A stretch of DNA of 64,000 nucleotides, taken from assembly GCA_001574975.1 (NCBI GenBank), contig KQ965765.1, positions 254,742 through 318,741 on the forward strand, read 5' to 3'. This DNA is from Gonapodya prolifera JEL478. Its lineage: Eukaryota > Monoblepharomycota > Monoblepharidomycetes > Monoblepharidales > Gonapodyaceae. A program made the position numbers and the translations under genes. Below, piece after piece: positions 37,526 to 48,409 of this stretch. Numbering within the stretch: position 1 is the first letter of the stretch; every line of letters starts with the position of its first letter. The notes beneath the pieces are model-generated. The model had not been told where the DNA came from and did not search any database. It worked only from the letters and a program-made list of their open reading frames with translations.

Positions 37526-38808
37526 ATGCCGCTGGACCTGAACTTTCTCAATGCTGGACGAAGGGAGAACGCCCTCCTGGAGACGGGGGATTTCACCGTG
37601 GGACTCGTCGACTCGGTTGCGGTGCCAAACTTTGAACTCCCTGCTGTCGCCAACGTGAGTTCCCGGGAGGGAAGACGGGCAAAACGAGTCTATTACTAAA
37701 GCATTCATCGCCCAAAACACGTTTCCCTTCTCTGCCTCGTCCGCGACGAAAGCCGGTCGAGTTCCTTCACCATCAAACGAAGGAGGCCGAGTCGTGCAGA
37801 ATCAACATAGCAAAGGGTACCACCACACTTGCATTCAAGTACCAAGGCGGCGTTATCGTGTGTGTGGACTCGCGAGCCACGGCGGGGAGCTACATTGGTT
37901 CGTTGATCCACGTCGCGCTTCCACGCAAGCATAACCTCACGTTTTCCGGTCTGAACGGGTGCTAGCTTCGGGAACGGTCAAGAAGGTGATCGAAATCAAC
38001 CCGTACCTGCTCGGTACCATGGCTGGTGGTGCAGCGGACTGCTCTTACTGGGAGCGCGAGTTGGGTCGCCGTTGCAGGTGAGGATTGTGCAGTCGTTATC
38101 CAAAAGAAGGCTTGCGCGTCGAAAAATGAAATGGGTGGAATACGAGGTCGGAGGTTTGCGGCAGTTTCTAGCTTGGACCGCATCCTAGCGTTCATGACTC
38201 ACCCCCCGTGATATTCACCTTCCAACGTCCAACCCCACAGACTCTACGAACTCCGCAACAAGGAGCGAATCTCGGTCGCAGCCGCCTCGAAGCTTCTCTG
38301 CAACATGGTCCTGGGGTACAAAGGAATGGGCCTCTCCATGGGAACAATGGTCACGGGATGGGACAAAACCGGGCCGGGACTGGTGTACGTGGACTCGGAC
38401 GGCCAACGCCTCAAAGCCGACCTGTTCAGCGTTGGTAGTGGATCCACCTACGCGTACGGTATCTTGGACAACGGGTACCATTTCGACATGAGCGAGGAGG
38501 AGGCGCTCGAGTTGGGACGGAGGGCGATTTACCACGCTGGGTGCCGAGACGCGTATTCCGGAAATACAATTAACGGTGAGCTTTGAGTCTGTCTCGAACC
38601 CTCTTGTTGACAGTGACGGTATTGCGATCGGCTGACGTGCATTCTAGTATATAGCGTCAAGGAGACCGGATGGGTATTCAAGGGCAACTACGACATTGCA
38701 AAACGTGAGTCTTTTCGTGGAGTTCTCCTGTCTTTCTACCACTAACCAATGCGCTAATTCGCATAATTGCTTGAAGTCCACTGGGAATTGTATGCCCCTG
38801 AGCAGTAA
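37526..38808 (+). CDS. PRE2: 20S proteasome subunit beta type 5, chymotrypsin-like (PSMB5/PRE2)
   Basis: Catalytic beta5 subunit, made as a precursor and cleaved to expose the nucleophile Thr. Exons: 37526-37654, 37783-37897, 37966-38077, 38241-38575, 38648-38704, 38777-38808, giving 259 aa. The propeptide ends [17 protein letters not shown], where the first T is the active-site Thr1. Then come [15 protein letters not shown] (Asp17 region), [20 protein letters not shown] (Lys33 region, [10 protein letters not shown] being beta5-specific), [42 protein letters not shown] and [19 protein letters not shown]. The start at 37526 gives a 55-residue propeptide; 37448 would give 81. The acceptor of exon 2 could be 37783 or 37786 without changing frame. 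Confidence 0.95.
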
Positions 38809-38891
38809 TAAACCAACGCCATGTGCTCTATCAATAAATTCTGTCATTCTGCGCAGGAAGTCATCGTGTAGTCCTGCTGTCTCCTCCGAAA

Positions 38892-39683
38892 ATGTGGACT
38901 CTGATTGGGTGCGACAACAATTCCCTCCAAGAGCGAAAGCCCGGCATGGGGACTCGATGGCTCGACGGGAGCGCTCTGTCGACCACGACTCTCGACAAAG
39001 ATCTCCCCGATCCTCCTGAAGCTCCCGCCCTACCCGAGAAAGCGCATACCTTGGACTTTGGACCTGTGGAATATCAACAATACGATGCAGACCCGCCTCT
39101 TCCTCCCCTTCTTCCCCAATCGAAGCTACCATATTGGCGAAGGGTGCGAAGACCGGTTCTTGTTGGAGCCATTGTGGCGGCTTGTGCCCTCGTTGGCATC
39201 GGCATTGGAATCGCTGTCGGAAGGACGTCAACGTCAGGAAGGTCGTTTCAGGACGACGTAACCTCCACACCGTCTAGCCCTCCACCAGTGCCCAGCGGGC
39301 CTGTTTCCCCCTTCGCCTACATCACGTACCACTCTTACTCACCCGACACCTCCCTCCTCACAACGTCGTGCAGCGACGGTACGCACGGGCTCATCACACG
39401 AGGGTACTCCATGGCGCAGATGTATCCTGCCGTGAGCGCCGCCTCGTTCACGGTCTGGAACTCCCCCGAGTGCGGGGCGTGCTGGGCTCTGCTCAACCCT
39501 GCGAACGGCGTCACGGTGAACGTTACGATCGTGGACGGGTGTGGGCCCGTGGCAGGGTACGCGAACCATTTTGATATTTCGCCGGATGCGTTCACGACGC
39601 TGGGGGGCCAGGCGGCGGTCAATGTGGGGCATATAATTGTGGAGAAGTATTCCAAGATTTCGGAGAAGCCGTGCGGGACCTGA
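38892..39683 (+). CDS. Membrane-anchored cerato-platanin-domain protein 1
   Basis: Single-exon 263-aa protein. Residues 1-75 are a hydrophilic N-terminus with prolines. A basic patch (YWRRVRRP) precedes a transmembrane helix, VLVGAIVAACALVGIGIGIA, giving type II topology. A short Ser/Pro linker leads to the extracellular C-terminal domain AYITYHSYSPDTSLLTTSCS, DGTHGLITRGYSMAQMYPAV, TVWNSPECGACWALLNPANG, VTVNVTIVDGCGP and HFDISPDAFTTLGG. CSDG..GLITRGY and NS.(E)CG.CW are cerato-platanin signatures (double-psi barrel, expansin-like; known members bind chitin and act at the fungal wall or on plants). Typical members are secreted proteins of about 140 aa, so the anchor is unusual. A second such gene lies at 51029. 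Confidence 0.85.
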   Translation: MWTLIGCDNNSLQERKPGMGTRWLDGSALSTTTLDKDLPDPPEAPALPEKAHTLDFGPVEYQQYDADPPLPPLLPQSKLPYWRRVRRPVLVGAIVAACALVGIGIGIAVGRTSTSGRSFQDDVTSTPSSPPPVPSGPVSPFAYITYHSYSPDTSLLTTSCSDGTHGLITRGYSMAQMYPAVSAASFTVWNSPECGACWALLNPANGVTVNVTIVDGCGPVAGYANHFDISPDAFTTLGGQAAVNVGHIIVEKYSKISEKPCGT

Positions 39684-39938
39684 CACATTGACGTTGGTGG
39701 CGGGACCATCCTCGTTCAGAGTTGTTCCTGGACGCGTCATCTTTGGTGTCTCCGTTGTTTCTTCCTGACTTTCCTTGAGGATGTGATCCCGGTTCACCAT
39801 CTCACTATTTTGATTCTGTCGACAATTATCTATCGTAATAACGTATTGACGAAACACATACGATGAATGATACTAGTCAGCTAATTATGATCACGTAAAT
39901 ATGACTTCATTCGATTCCAAACTCCCCGACCCGGCACA
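39684..39938. other. Convergent 3' spacer
   Basis: Tail-to-tail spacer between the cerato-platanin gene and the TFIIB-like gene. Nothing else seen. Confidence 0.5.
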
Positions 39939-41077
39939 TTAGTCTGGACGAATTATTATGACGTCCACCAGCTCTCCCAAACCATCACTTTCCAGTGGAA
40001 CAACCTTTTGTGGAAATGCTCGGTGCCTGAGATGAGGTGACGATGTCGAGTAATTTCCGCCGGGTGGTCGTCTCAGGTCTACAACTGTCTCCAACCTCGC
40101 CCCATCCCCCACCAATGCCGAAGTCAAATCTGCGGTCTGTGTCAGATTCGGCGCGCCTCCATTCGTAATAACGTTTAAGAGAAGTGATAACAGACTCTGG
40201 CGTTGCTCGTACAGTACTTGGTATATGCCCATCAAAGTGGGAAGGTTGACTCCACATCCCTGATATCACGAGTTCAATCAAGGTCTATAAAAGTAGCGCA
40301 GAGCATTTCATCATATAAGCTCACCTGCACCTTTTTGATGAGACAAGAGTTCCCAAGGCTGCGTGGTGAAGCTAGCTGAGTTTCGACAGCGCATATACAT
40401 GCCGCCACGACGAAATCACGCCTGCGACCATCGAGGAGACCTTGTTGGCGTACGTAGTCAATGACGGTTGCGGTGAGGGTAACGACTCCCGGCTGTAAAT
40501 GGAGCTTCGTGGAGAAACGGTGAAGTATCAGTTCGAACGTGGAGTCCGCATTCTCAGCGAAGACGTTCGGGGAATCGTCATTGGTACGATCTTTGAATGC
40601 TCGTTTCATTATTTTCAAAGCCTTGAGACAGAAATCAAGGATGAGGCGCACGAGAATAAGGTTAAAGTCACAATTTCAAAGTTGCTGTTCCGTTCTACGA
40701 ACCCGACCAAGATCGCCCTTTGAGACCTTCGCTGATTTCACAACGTCGTCCATTAAGATGGCCCCTTCTCTTCTTCCCGCGACCCAGACTGCACAGGCCG
40801 TTAGCGACGGTATTAGTTGCTTCTGCAAGTGTGGCACTTTCGCCCGCACTACTCTGTAATGTTCCTGAGAAGCTCTTGCGACATTTTCCGAGAGACCGAG
40901 AGCGGTGCAAAGGCGTTGTATGTCTTCAAAGTCTTCGTTGATACCTGGTGCTTCGTGCGGAGCGCCAGGGGCAGAGCTCTCCGAGAACGCTGGCTCCCCG
41001 ACATCGGGCAAAGGCGCATCGTCCATATCGGAATCACCAAGTTCGATTGGTTCGGTGTTGCTGCCGTCGGTTTCCAT
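39939..41077 (-). CDS. TFIIB-like protein with two cyclin-type repeats
   Basis: Exons 41077-40703, 40621-40325, 40259-39939 (minus) give 330 aa, near TFIIB length. Repeat 1: FEDIQRLCTALGLSENVARA...PSLTACAVWVAGRREGA...VVKSAKVSKGDLGR. Repeat 2: ILHRFSTKLHLQPGVVTLTA...LLDGRRRDFVVAACICAVET, then VNLPTLMGIYQVLYEQRQSL. Both follow the five-helix cyclin-box pattern of TFIIB/Brf (L..V...A...Y, then AAC.Y.A.R, then SKK.IGR). I see no N-terminal zinc ribbon: the first 45 residues are acidic (IELGDSDMDDAPLPDVGEP). An upstream exon might carry one, but I found no Cys-pair module there. The exon 1 donor is a weak GTTCGT. It could be a diverged TFIIB paralog or another cyclin-box factor. Confidence 0.6.
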
Positions 41078-41530
41078 ATTGGTGCGGTGCTCGTAGGCGG
41101 TCTCGCTCCAACAATGTTTGGTGAGTGGTTTCGGCTAAAATAGTCAACGAAAATTTGACCCAACACACATGCACTTGGCAATAACGACCCTTGAAACTCC
41201 ACGGTATCAAAAATTTTTGCACGTCTATTTATGAACACGAAGAGGAACCCTTCGCACAAGGCTACGTTCTGGGCTAAAACGCGAGTGTTTAGGTGAAATT
41301 CATTGCGTTCTTGGGGTTACAAGCCTTGCACTTTGGAATCTTTTGGAGTGTAGGTTTAATCCGGCGACCACAGCAGGTTCTGAAATAAGTCACTCCCAAA
41401 CTCCTGAGGCACCCTGCCAAACAGCGTGGTAAAGCGCGGCGAGAGGACGCAATTTTGCTACTCACCATTCTCGAGAGCTCTCTTGGAGATTCAGGAATCA
41501 CCGCGACTTTTGCGCCTCAATTCCAATCGG

Positions 41531-44232
41531 ATGCTCGATGCCGGTGTATCCTGCTCTGCGTGCGGTCGTGAAATCACGGAATTCCACTCCAAGATTGCCG
41601 CGCTGGAGGAGGAGGTGTCCAGGCTCAGAGCTCTGCTCTGGACGAATGAGGAAGGATTTGCCGCACAGGACGTGGATGACACTCAGGGCTCCGAAATCAA
41701 ACCGACTCTGCTGGTCTCACAACGAGATGTCGATCATTCTGACGACACGCTGGCCTCCGACTACCACGGTAGCACCCATGGGTCGCTGAAGGGCTCCGAA
41801 GTGGAGCAAAGTAGTCAGATTTTGCCACCAGTCCAGCAATTCGACAAGAGCTTCGATGTGTTCCGTCGCTGCTATAGCGAGAATGCAACTCGCGGAGGCG
41901 GAGAGACCCTTGTGGATAGTTTCTACGATCGTCTCAAGGAGGTGCTTGACACAGTTCCCGCCGCCGTGACATGGTCAGACATGGATAACAATGTTCTCTT
42001 CGCATTGGAGAACAAGTATTGGTACGAGTTAAGTGGGTTGGTTTCTGCATTGCCTTTGCCAAAGAGGAAGAACTGACCCCGACAACTAGCCCAGTGCACT
42101 TTAGACGATGTCCTTGGGATGCGTTGGCTGAAGTACGTCTCGGTACCCTGTGGCGCCAGTGCGCCCATCGGGGATGGATCCGATGTTGGACTTTGGACTC
42201 GCAAGGATGGAACATCTGTCACCATGGGGTCGACAACGTACTATCACACTGACCCCGCGACAGGGATAAAGTACCAACTGAAGATAACAGTGAGTCTTCT
42301 CCTCCTCATAACAACTGCCCGATATCCCAACTGCACCCCCCTTGCAAGGTCAACCGCCACTTCGAGAACGAACTCTTTTTCAAAAACCAGGAACTCGCTC
42401 AAGCACTGCAACTCGCCGAGTCCGCCTCACGCGCCAAAGACCGTCTTGTGGCAAGCGTATCGCACGAACTCCGTACGCCGCTCAACGGGATGATGGGAAC
42501 CGCGCGCCTGCTCCAGGAATCGGAGAACCTGGACGCTGAGCAGCGGGAACTTGTGGACGCGATGTCGGAAAGTGGAGAAGCTCTCAAGTCTGTCATTGAT
42601 GATTTGTTGGTGTATTCCTCCATGGAACTGTAAGTTGGCTTGAAGTCGGGTAACTATTGAATCTGTGTATCCTGATGAATCCACGAACTTGCGCGCCCTC
42701 GGCTCGCGAAACCCGTTCTCTCCGCGTCGTCACCTCCTAAAGCGGAAAAGCGAAGCTGAACCCCGAACCCTTCAGCCTCCGCAGTGTCTGCCGCTCCGTC
42801 GTTGTCAACTTCCGCGCCTCCACACTCAAAAAGGCCAGCGTTTCACTCTCGTTGCAAATCGAGGATAACGTGCCCGACGCCCTGATGGGAGACGCTGTGC
42901 GACTAAGACAAGTCATGTTCAACCTCGTGGGGAACGCGCTTAAGTTCACGGACGCGGGTAGTGTGGCGGTGACGGTACGGCTTGCAGAGTCGCGGGATGT
43001 GGGCACGGAGGAACGTCCCGCGGAGGCGCAGGTCCCCAAAGAACCTGATCAGAGTGCGGTGGAGCCTGTTGGATTGTTCTTTGAAGTCAAGGTTTGTGAT
43101 GTTCTCGTTTCGATGGTTTAATTTCCAGCGACAAGCTGATGTATTGTTTTTTATTTGGCAGGATACCGGCAGAGGAATTCCTCCAGAGCTGCAAGATCAA
43201 CTCTTTAAGCCGTTTAGTAGGGTTGAACAAGTGTGAGTTGTCTCGTGCATACATCCAATTATCACGATCTAATGCTGCTGCGCACAAACGCTGGGCACAA
43301 AGTCAACGATACAGCGGTACTGGTCTCGGTAAGTTTGTATCTCCGGCTTTGTATCGGCAATATGAGAACAGTGGTTTTCGATTGTGACAGGTCTTTCGAT
43401 CAGCAAGCAAATAGTAGAAATGATGTCGGGCCGCTTATGGATGGAAAGCGATGGGTCTGGAGCGGGAAGCGCGTTTAAATTCACTTCTACATTCGGGAAA
43501 CTCGCAACAGTTGGTGGGTGCTTTCGTGTGAGGCATGATTTCCTTTTTTTAGCTAACCTGATCTGTCACCTGGGGAACAGACGATGTAAACCTGAAGAGC
43601 CCGACCAGCCCCCGGCTCTCCAACTCGAAATCCATTCGCGGAACCAGACGTCCACCGTTTATCTTGTCGCCGACGTCACCCTTGTTCGGTCTCAACCCAC
43701 CTCTTCGTGTTCTTCTTGCCGAGGATAATCCTGTGTCCCGAATGGTGGCGACAAAGTTTTTGGGGAAGCTTGGTGTCCGTGCTGACGATGCTCACGATGG
43801 GCAGGAGGCGGTTGATATGTGTCAACGAGGAAATGTGGACGGGAAGGGGTATGAGGTCGTTCTTATGGTGAGACAACAGTTTTCAGCTCAAAATGTCTGA
43901 TCTGTGAACTGATGAAATTTTTCAGGACGGACAAATGCCGAAGCTGACGGTAAGCATCCCATTTATTTGCCCAAAAGTCTCATGTTGTCTGAAACCTGCA
44001 CGACCCTTTCTCTTAGGGTCTTGAAGCAGCCCACGCAATACGTGCGCTCCTCGCACCCTTGGAACAACCGTACATAATCGCCCTTACAGCGAATGTTACG
44101 GAGGGCGATATCGCACAGGCCCGATCTGCAGGGATACGAGAACATCTGGGGAAGCCGGTCTCCCTCGAGGATCTCACGAAGGCCCTCGAACGAGCCGTCG
44201 TGGAGAAGAGGCGTGGAGAACCGCCTTGTTGA
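41531..44232 (+). CDS. Hybrid histidine kinase (PAS-like, HisKA, HATPase, receiver)
   Basis: Two-component sensor, 692 aa. Exons: 41531-42032, 42090-42289, 42349-42629, 42743-43091, 43162-43232, 43303-43328, 43391-43513, 43581-43867, 43926-43949, 44017-44232. The N-terminus has a CSACGREI Cys pair and a coiled coil. Residues from about 140 look PAS-like ([15 protein letters not shown]...[20 protein letters not shown]). The H-box is [16 protein letters not shown]. The N-box is [17 protein letters not shown]1 DTGRGI, F FKPFSR, G2 SGTGLGLSI. The receiver has [15 protein letters not shown], phospho-acceptor region VVLMDGQMP and HLGKPV. All core residues are present, so kinase and relay functions look intact. 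There is no transmembrane segment, so it is cytosolic. In fungi such kinases feed an HPt protein (Ypd1). It is divergent from the TFIIB-like gene. An upstream in-frame start at 41426 is not ATG. Confidence 0.9.
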
Positions 44233-44905
44233 CACTGGTGCCGACTGACTGCTTAATGTCGATTTAATGTGACCGCGATGTTCATGGCCTGGATAATGGT
44301 CTGCGAGTTTTGCATTTTCTTAATATGAGCATTACGATTGAGTCATATTATATGATCAGTTCAGATGGAAACAGAATAGGTCCACCACTCAACAACAACA
44401 TCTGTTGGTGTGTTAGTCTGGATTAGGAAGATCCAAATACAGTCGGTTGAAAATTCAATATTATCTGTCGCCAGGTAGATCAGATCAAACAGCGCTGACA
44501 GGGCTGTGGAGCGTTGCCGCGTGTCACCTGCCGCTGCTGTAGACGTGACGACCGCATCCGGTTCGAGAACTTGGACGAGAGCTTGTGGAACTTGCTCGAG
44601 AGTGCGGATAAGCGGGGATGATCAGTTGCGGGATCTGGTCCAGCAATATCGACTGAAAGACAAAACGTTCAGAAACAACGCCAATCATGAACCGAGGGAG
44701 CACTTACTATCAACTTCACATGGAAGAGCTACACGCGGGGTTTGGCGAGGATATTTTCATTAGCACCTGCAATCATATTTTGCCACAAGCACGAAGCGCC
44801 GTTCTCACCTTCGAGCTCTTGATCCGAAATACACCGACCCACAACAAGGAAAGATAACAATTTTGCACCGATCCAGATATCGTCAACTGGCCGAGGAACG
44901 TTCTT
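44233..44905. other. Convergent spacer
   Basis: A plus ORF at 44506-44763 has no motif. Tail-to-tail region between the histidine kinase and the amidotransferase. Confidence 0.45.
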
Positions 44906-45909
44906 CTAGTCCCAGAAGTTGGCCATTGTTGCCTCACGAACGTCTTCCGCTGGAGGCCAATAGGAGGTCAGAGTTTCGAGCATCAGCTTGGCGTCAACTT
45001 CAGGGTGGAACTGGGTCGTTATGATGTGATTGGGAATGCAGGAGAATTGGGATTTGCAGTGAGGGGTTGTACCGAAGTTTGCAAGCAGGGGGGATGATTC
45101 GACGACGTGGTACTACAGCAATTCGGTGAGATGCGTGCAACGAGATTCACCCAGAATGAGACCTACCCTATGGGCTAGATACACGTTCAAATGATCCCTG
45201 CTCGTGTTCAGAATCTTGCGACCGACTTCGTCAAGTTGAACGGGGAAGCGAATCAACTTGATAGCATATAAATACACGTACGCATAATGATGCCACCGGG
45301 ATGAGCTGGAAGTCGGTCCAGGATTCAGCAAAGTACCGCTCACCTCCGCATCTCTGGCTTCAACTTTTCCCTCCACTGCCGCCTGTATAATCTGGTGGCC
45401 GAAACATACTCCCAAAAAACGATGGCGTCGATAATGCGCTCGAATGAAATTCAATAGAGGATCGATCCATGTGTGACCCTCCCCAATGTTAATAAGCCGT
45501 GATCCCGTGACAACGAATCCGTCAAATGTGTCGACCTCGTGCGACCGCGGAAACTCAGAATTGGGACTAATAGTGACATTGGTGCGCCGCGTGGTCAGTT
45601 GGGGGGTAAATGCGGCGGATGCGCAGATTTCAATCTGCCGACAAACGCTCACCAAACTCGAAAGTTTGTCACTTCCATGCGCCAATTCGAAAGTATTCCT
45701 TGGCGACACGCTAAAAGTAAGTCAAGAACCTTAAAAGCGCATCGCAGGTCGGTGAACTGCTCCAAATACGCGACCGATCGCAATGGAACAACATACAGGG
45801 CATCCATATCAACGGAACTCTTCGCGAACGTCTCGGCATCCGCGTTCAGAATCGCCAGCTTGATGGTTCTCCCCGCGTTCCAGTCGAACGATGCACCATC
45901 GGGATTCAT
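44906..45909 (-). CDS. Class-I glutamine amidotransferase-like protein
   Basis: Stand-alone GATase1 of the GMP-synthase-like/YfeJ type. The first strand is RTIKLAILNADAE. Then comes DTFDGFVVTGSRLIN, the nucleophile elbow FLGVCFGHQIIQAA (Cys in GVCFGHQ), EGKVEARDAEVSG, and the final catalytic pair in ITTQFHPEVDAKLMLETL (His and Glu of FHPE), ending PAEDVREATMANFWD. The triad Cys-His-Glu is complete. Several introns split the gene; exon borders between about 45790 and 45640 and between 45300 and 45110 are not fixed. Such fungal proteins hydrolyse glutamine or gamma-glutamyl compounds; the true substrate is unknown. Next on the same strand is the monooxygenase gene. Confidence 0.75.
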
Positions 45910-46331
45910 CAACGATTGTGTGTTTGGTGAAGGGTGGATTTGGGTCCTAATAAAGGGGAGTTTGGGGGGAAAGGCCGGGGGCGCCAAACATAAATATCAC
46001 CTTGCCTTGGCAGTATAGATTCAAGATACCTGCAGTTGAGATATCCACGCTTGCTTGGCCGGCGGGAGTACCTGGACTCGTAGCTACACGTCGCTACACT
46101 CGTTTATGGGAGTATACTTTCTACTTTCTATCCAAGCAATTTAGACAAGCCTTTGTGAAGATATCATTTTCTGCCATCTGGCTCAAGCGAAACTTACAAG
46201 CTGCAGAGAGATGTGGCATTTTTGTACGGGTATAATATAATATATCCCAAAGTTTGTCATATGGCAGAGAAATGGAATAACAAATCGCAAACACGCAATA
46301 GAGGCTCCAAAATCTAAATCTGAGCCCGAAA
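45910..46331. other. Intergenic spacer
   Basis: Promoter side of the amidotransferase gene and 3' side of the monooxygenase; AT-rich after 46100. Nothing recognised. Confidence 0.4.
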
Positions 46332-48068
46332 TCATCTCGAGCTTTCAGGGTTGGTTGAATCACGACGTCCAATCAACTCATTCAGATGTTTGTCCATTTC
46401 GCCCTCCGCGTCATATGCCCAATGCGGAGAGATGCTGCGACGTAAAAGGTGTTTCAGAACAATATAATAGAGATATTTGTGTCCGACATGCGACGGTCCA
46501 TTGTCGCCACTCACCTGCCCTTCCCCCATTCCTTTTTAAGCGCATTGTCCCGTTTCATCTGAGCTACGCCATCATGCATATGATATGACGTTCTCGCGTC
46601 GTCCGCTCCGTTCATGACGGCTGTTGTTCGGGGCTTGCGTACGTGTTCATATGCTCTGAGGGCTTCATCGAGTGGTAACCCAGATCCCAAAGCCAGTGCA
46701 AGCGCTGCCCCATCTTCGACCGCCTGAGCGGCACCCTGAGCCAGGTACGGTACCATGGCGTGGCATGCGTCGCCGAGAAGGGTGGTTTTGCCACGAACCC
46801 AGGTGTGCAACTCTTCACGTTTGATGAGCTGCCATTTGAGATACTTGTCGGGGAGGGAAAGGAGCTTGAGGATTTCAGGACTAGAAAAAATGAGAATAGA
46901 AATCGACGTGTTGGTGAAACAGTGTGGTGAGACGACGTGACGTTGAGCCGGTCGACAGTTGTAGGTGACCAGCACTGCGACGTCTCACCTCCACCCCTCG
47001 AACGCCTTGAGAACCTCTTCACGACTTCCTTGCTGGTTCCAGCTTTCTTGGGTAAGGCCCATATCCTGAGAGACACAGACGACGTTGATAAGTTTGTATC
47101 CATGGACGGGGTACTGGAGAACAAATGAACGGGGATCATAGTGAGTGATTCCGGCCAAAAAGCCAAATATTTACGACGTACGTGAACGATGTGTGCGTCC
47201 GGACCGAGGTGGTTATTCGCCACATGTCTGTAAGGAAGGCATCATCAGCCAGGGGTTCATATTGTGTTTGTCTGATAGAGCAAGACGCGTGAAAGCTCAC
47301 TCGAGAACAAAATTCAATTCGGGGTGCTTCTCCACTTTTTCCACCGGAATCAAGAACCGGAAGGCTTGGTCCCCACTTGGCTTGGCGTGATCGGGCTCGC
47401 CTGTAACAGCCACCTTGACGACACTCCGCACACCGTCCGCACCGATAAGCACGTCGCCCGAGAAGAAGCGACCGTCGGTTGTCTTCACGGATCCATTCTC
47501 ACAGTCGACAGAAGACACCTTGGTATTGGTATATATCTTGAGAGGTGGTCCTGGGTTTTGCACGGGGGAAGAGAGGGTGGAAGCAATCGCTTCGTCGAGG
47601 AGAAGTTTTTGATAGTCGCCGCGGTGGATGTTCCAGTATGGCGCGCTGAGGGACGGAGCGCGGTCCAATGAATATGGAAACCGAACTACATTCACGAAGG
47701 GCCAAAAGACTCACCCCATCAATTCTTCTGACGGAAAAGGCCATTTTGATAGCGGTGCGGCGTTGTCGTATCTCCAATGACGTATGGTACGGGGTCTGTG
47801 GGAGGCATCGGCTCTCGACATGTAATTCTCCGTTCCTGCTGAGCCAACAACCTGCATTCACCCACCTGCAAGCGACCTTTTCAATCTTGTCCTTGAGTCC
47901 CCATTTCACGAGAATCCTTCCCGAATTCGGTGGGAGCTGAATTCCGGCGCCGACCTCGCTGATTTGATGAGCGGCTTCGAGAATCACTGTCGTCCATCCT
48001 TCCCGACGAAGACCGATCGCGGCAGCGAGCCCTCCGAGTCCACCACCGACTATCAGAGCGGTAGGCAT
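46332..48068 (-). CDS. FAD-dependent monooxygenase (salicylate hydroxylase-like), copy 1
   Basis: Class A flavoprotein hydroxylase of aromatic compounds, using NAD(P)H and O2. The start at 48068 gives the FAD-binding Rossmann motif ALIVGGGLGGLAAAIGLRRE and ILEAAHQISEVGAGIQLPPN. After the first intron: IRHWRYDNAAPLSKWPFPSE, then APYWNIHRGDYQKLLL. Next come DVLIGADGVRSVVK (the DG motif) and VRGKTTLLGDACHAMVPYLA (the GD motif closing the FAD site), with GAAQAVEDGAALALAL. The C-terminus is SISPHWAYDAEGEMDKHLNE. Exons checked in phase include 48068-47866 and 47795-47715. All three flavin motifs are intact, so the product is probably active. A decayed tandem copy lies immediately upstream. Confidence 0.88.
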
Positions 48069-48409
48069 TCGTTGAGGGGCAGAGACTGGGACTGTTAAAT
48101 GCGGAGAGGATAATTGTACTTTATCCTGGAGAACCGGACCGATAAACGCTCCATTTACGTAAGTGACGTGATATTGAATTTTGCTTGGCAGGTGCGGATA
48201 CCTGAACTCATATGTGCAATACTGCACGTATCGGGCAGGGCTGCTTTGATTTGATAAGCAAACGCTGAGTGCCCCATGGTAACGTAACCGTGATGGCAAT
48301 TGGTTCATGAGAAATGAACACTCTGAAATGGGCGCAAATTCTGCATAACACATCATTTGACATATTTGCTTGATAGAAAACTGCAAACATACAACAGATC
48401 ACCAAATAT

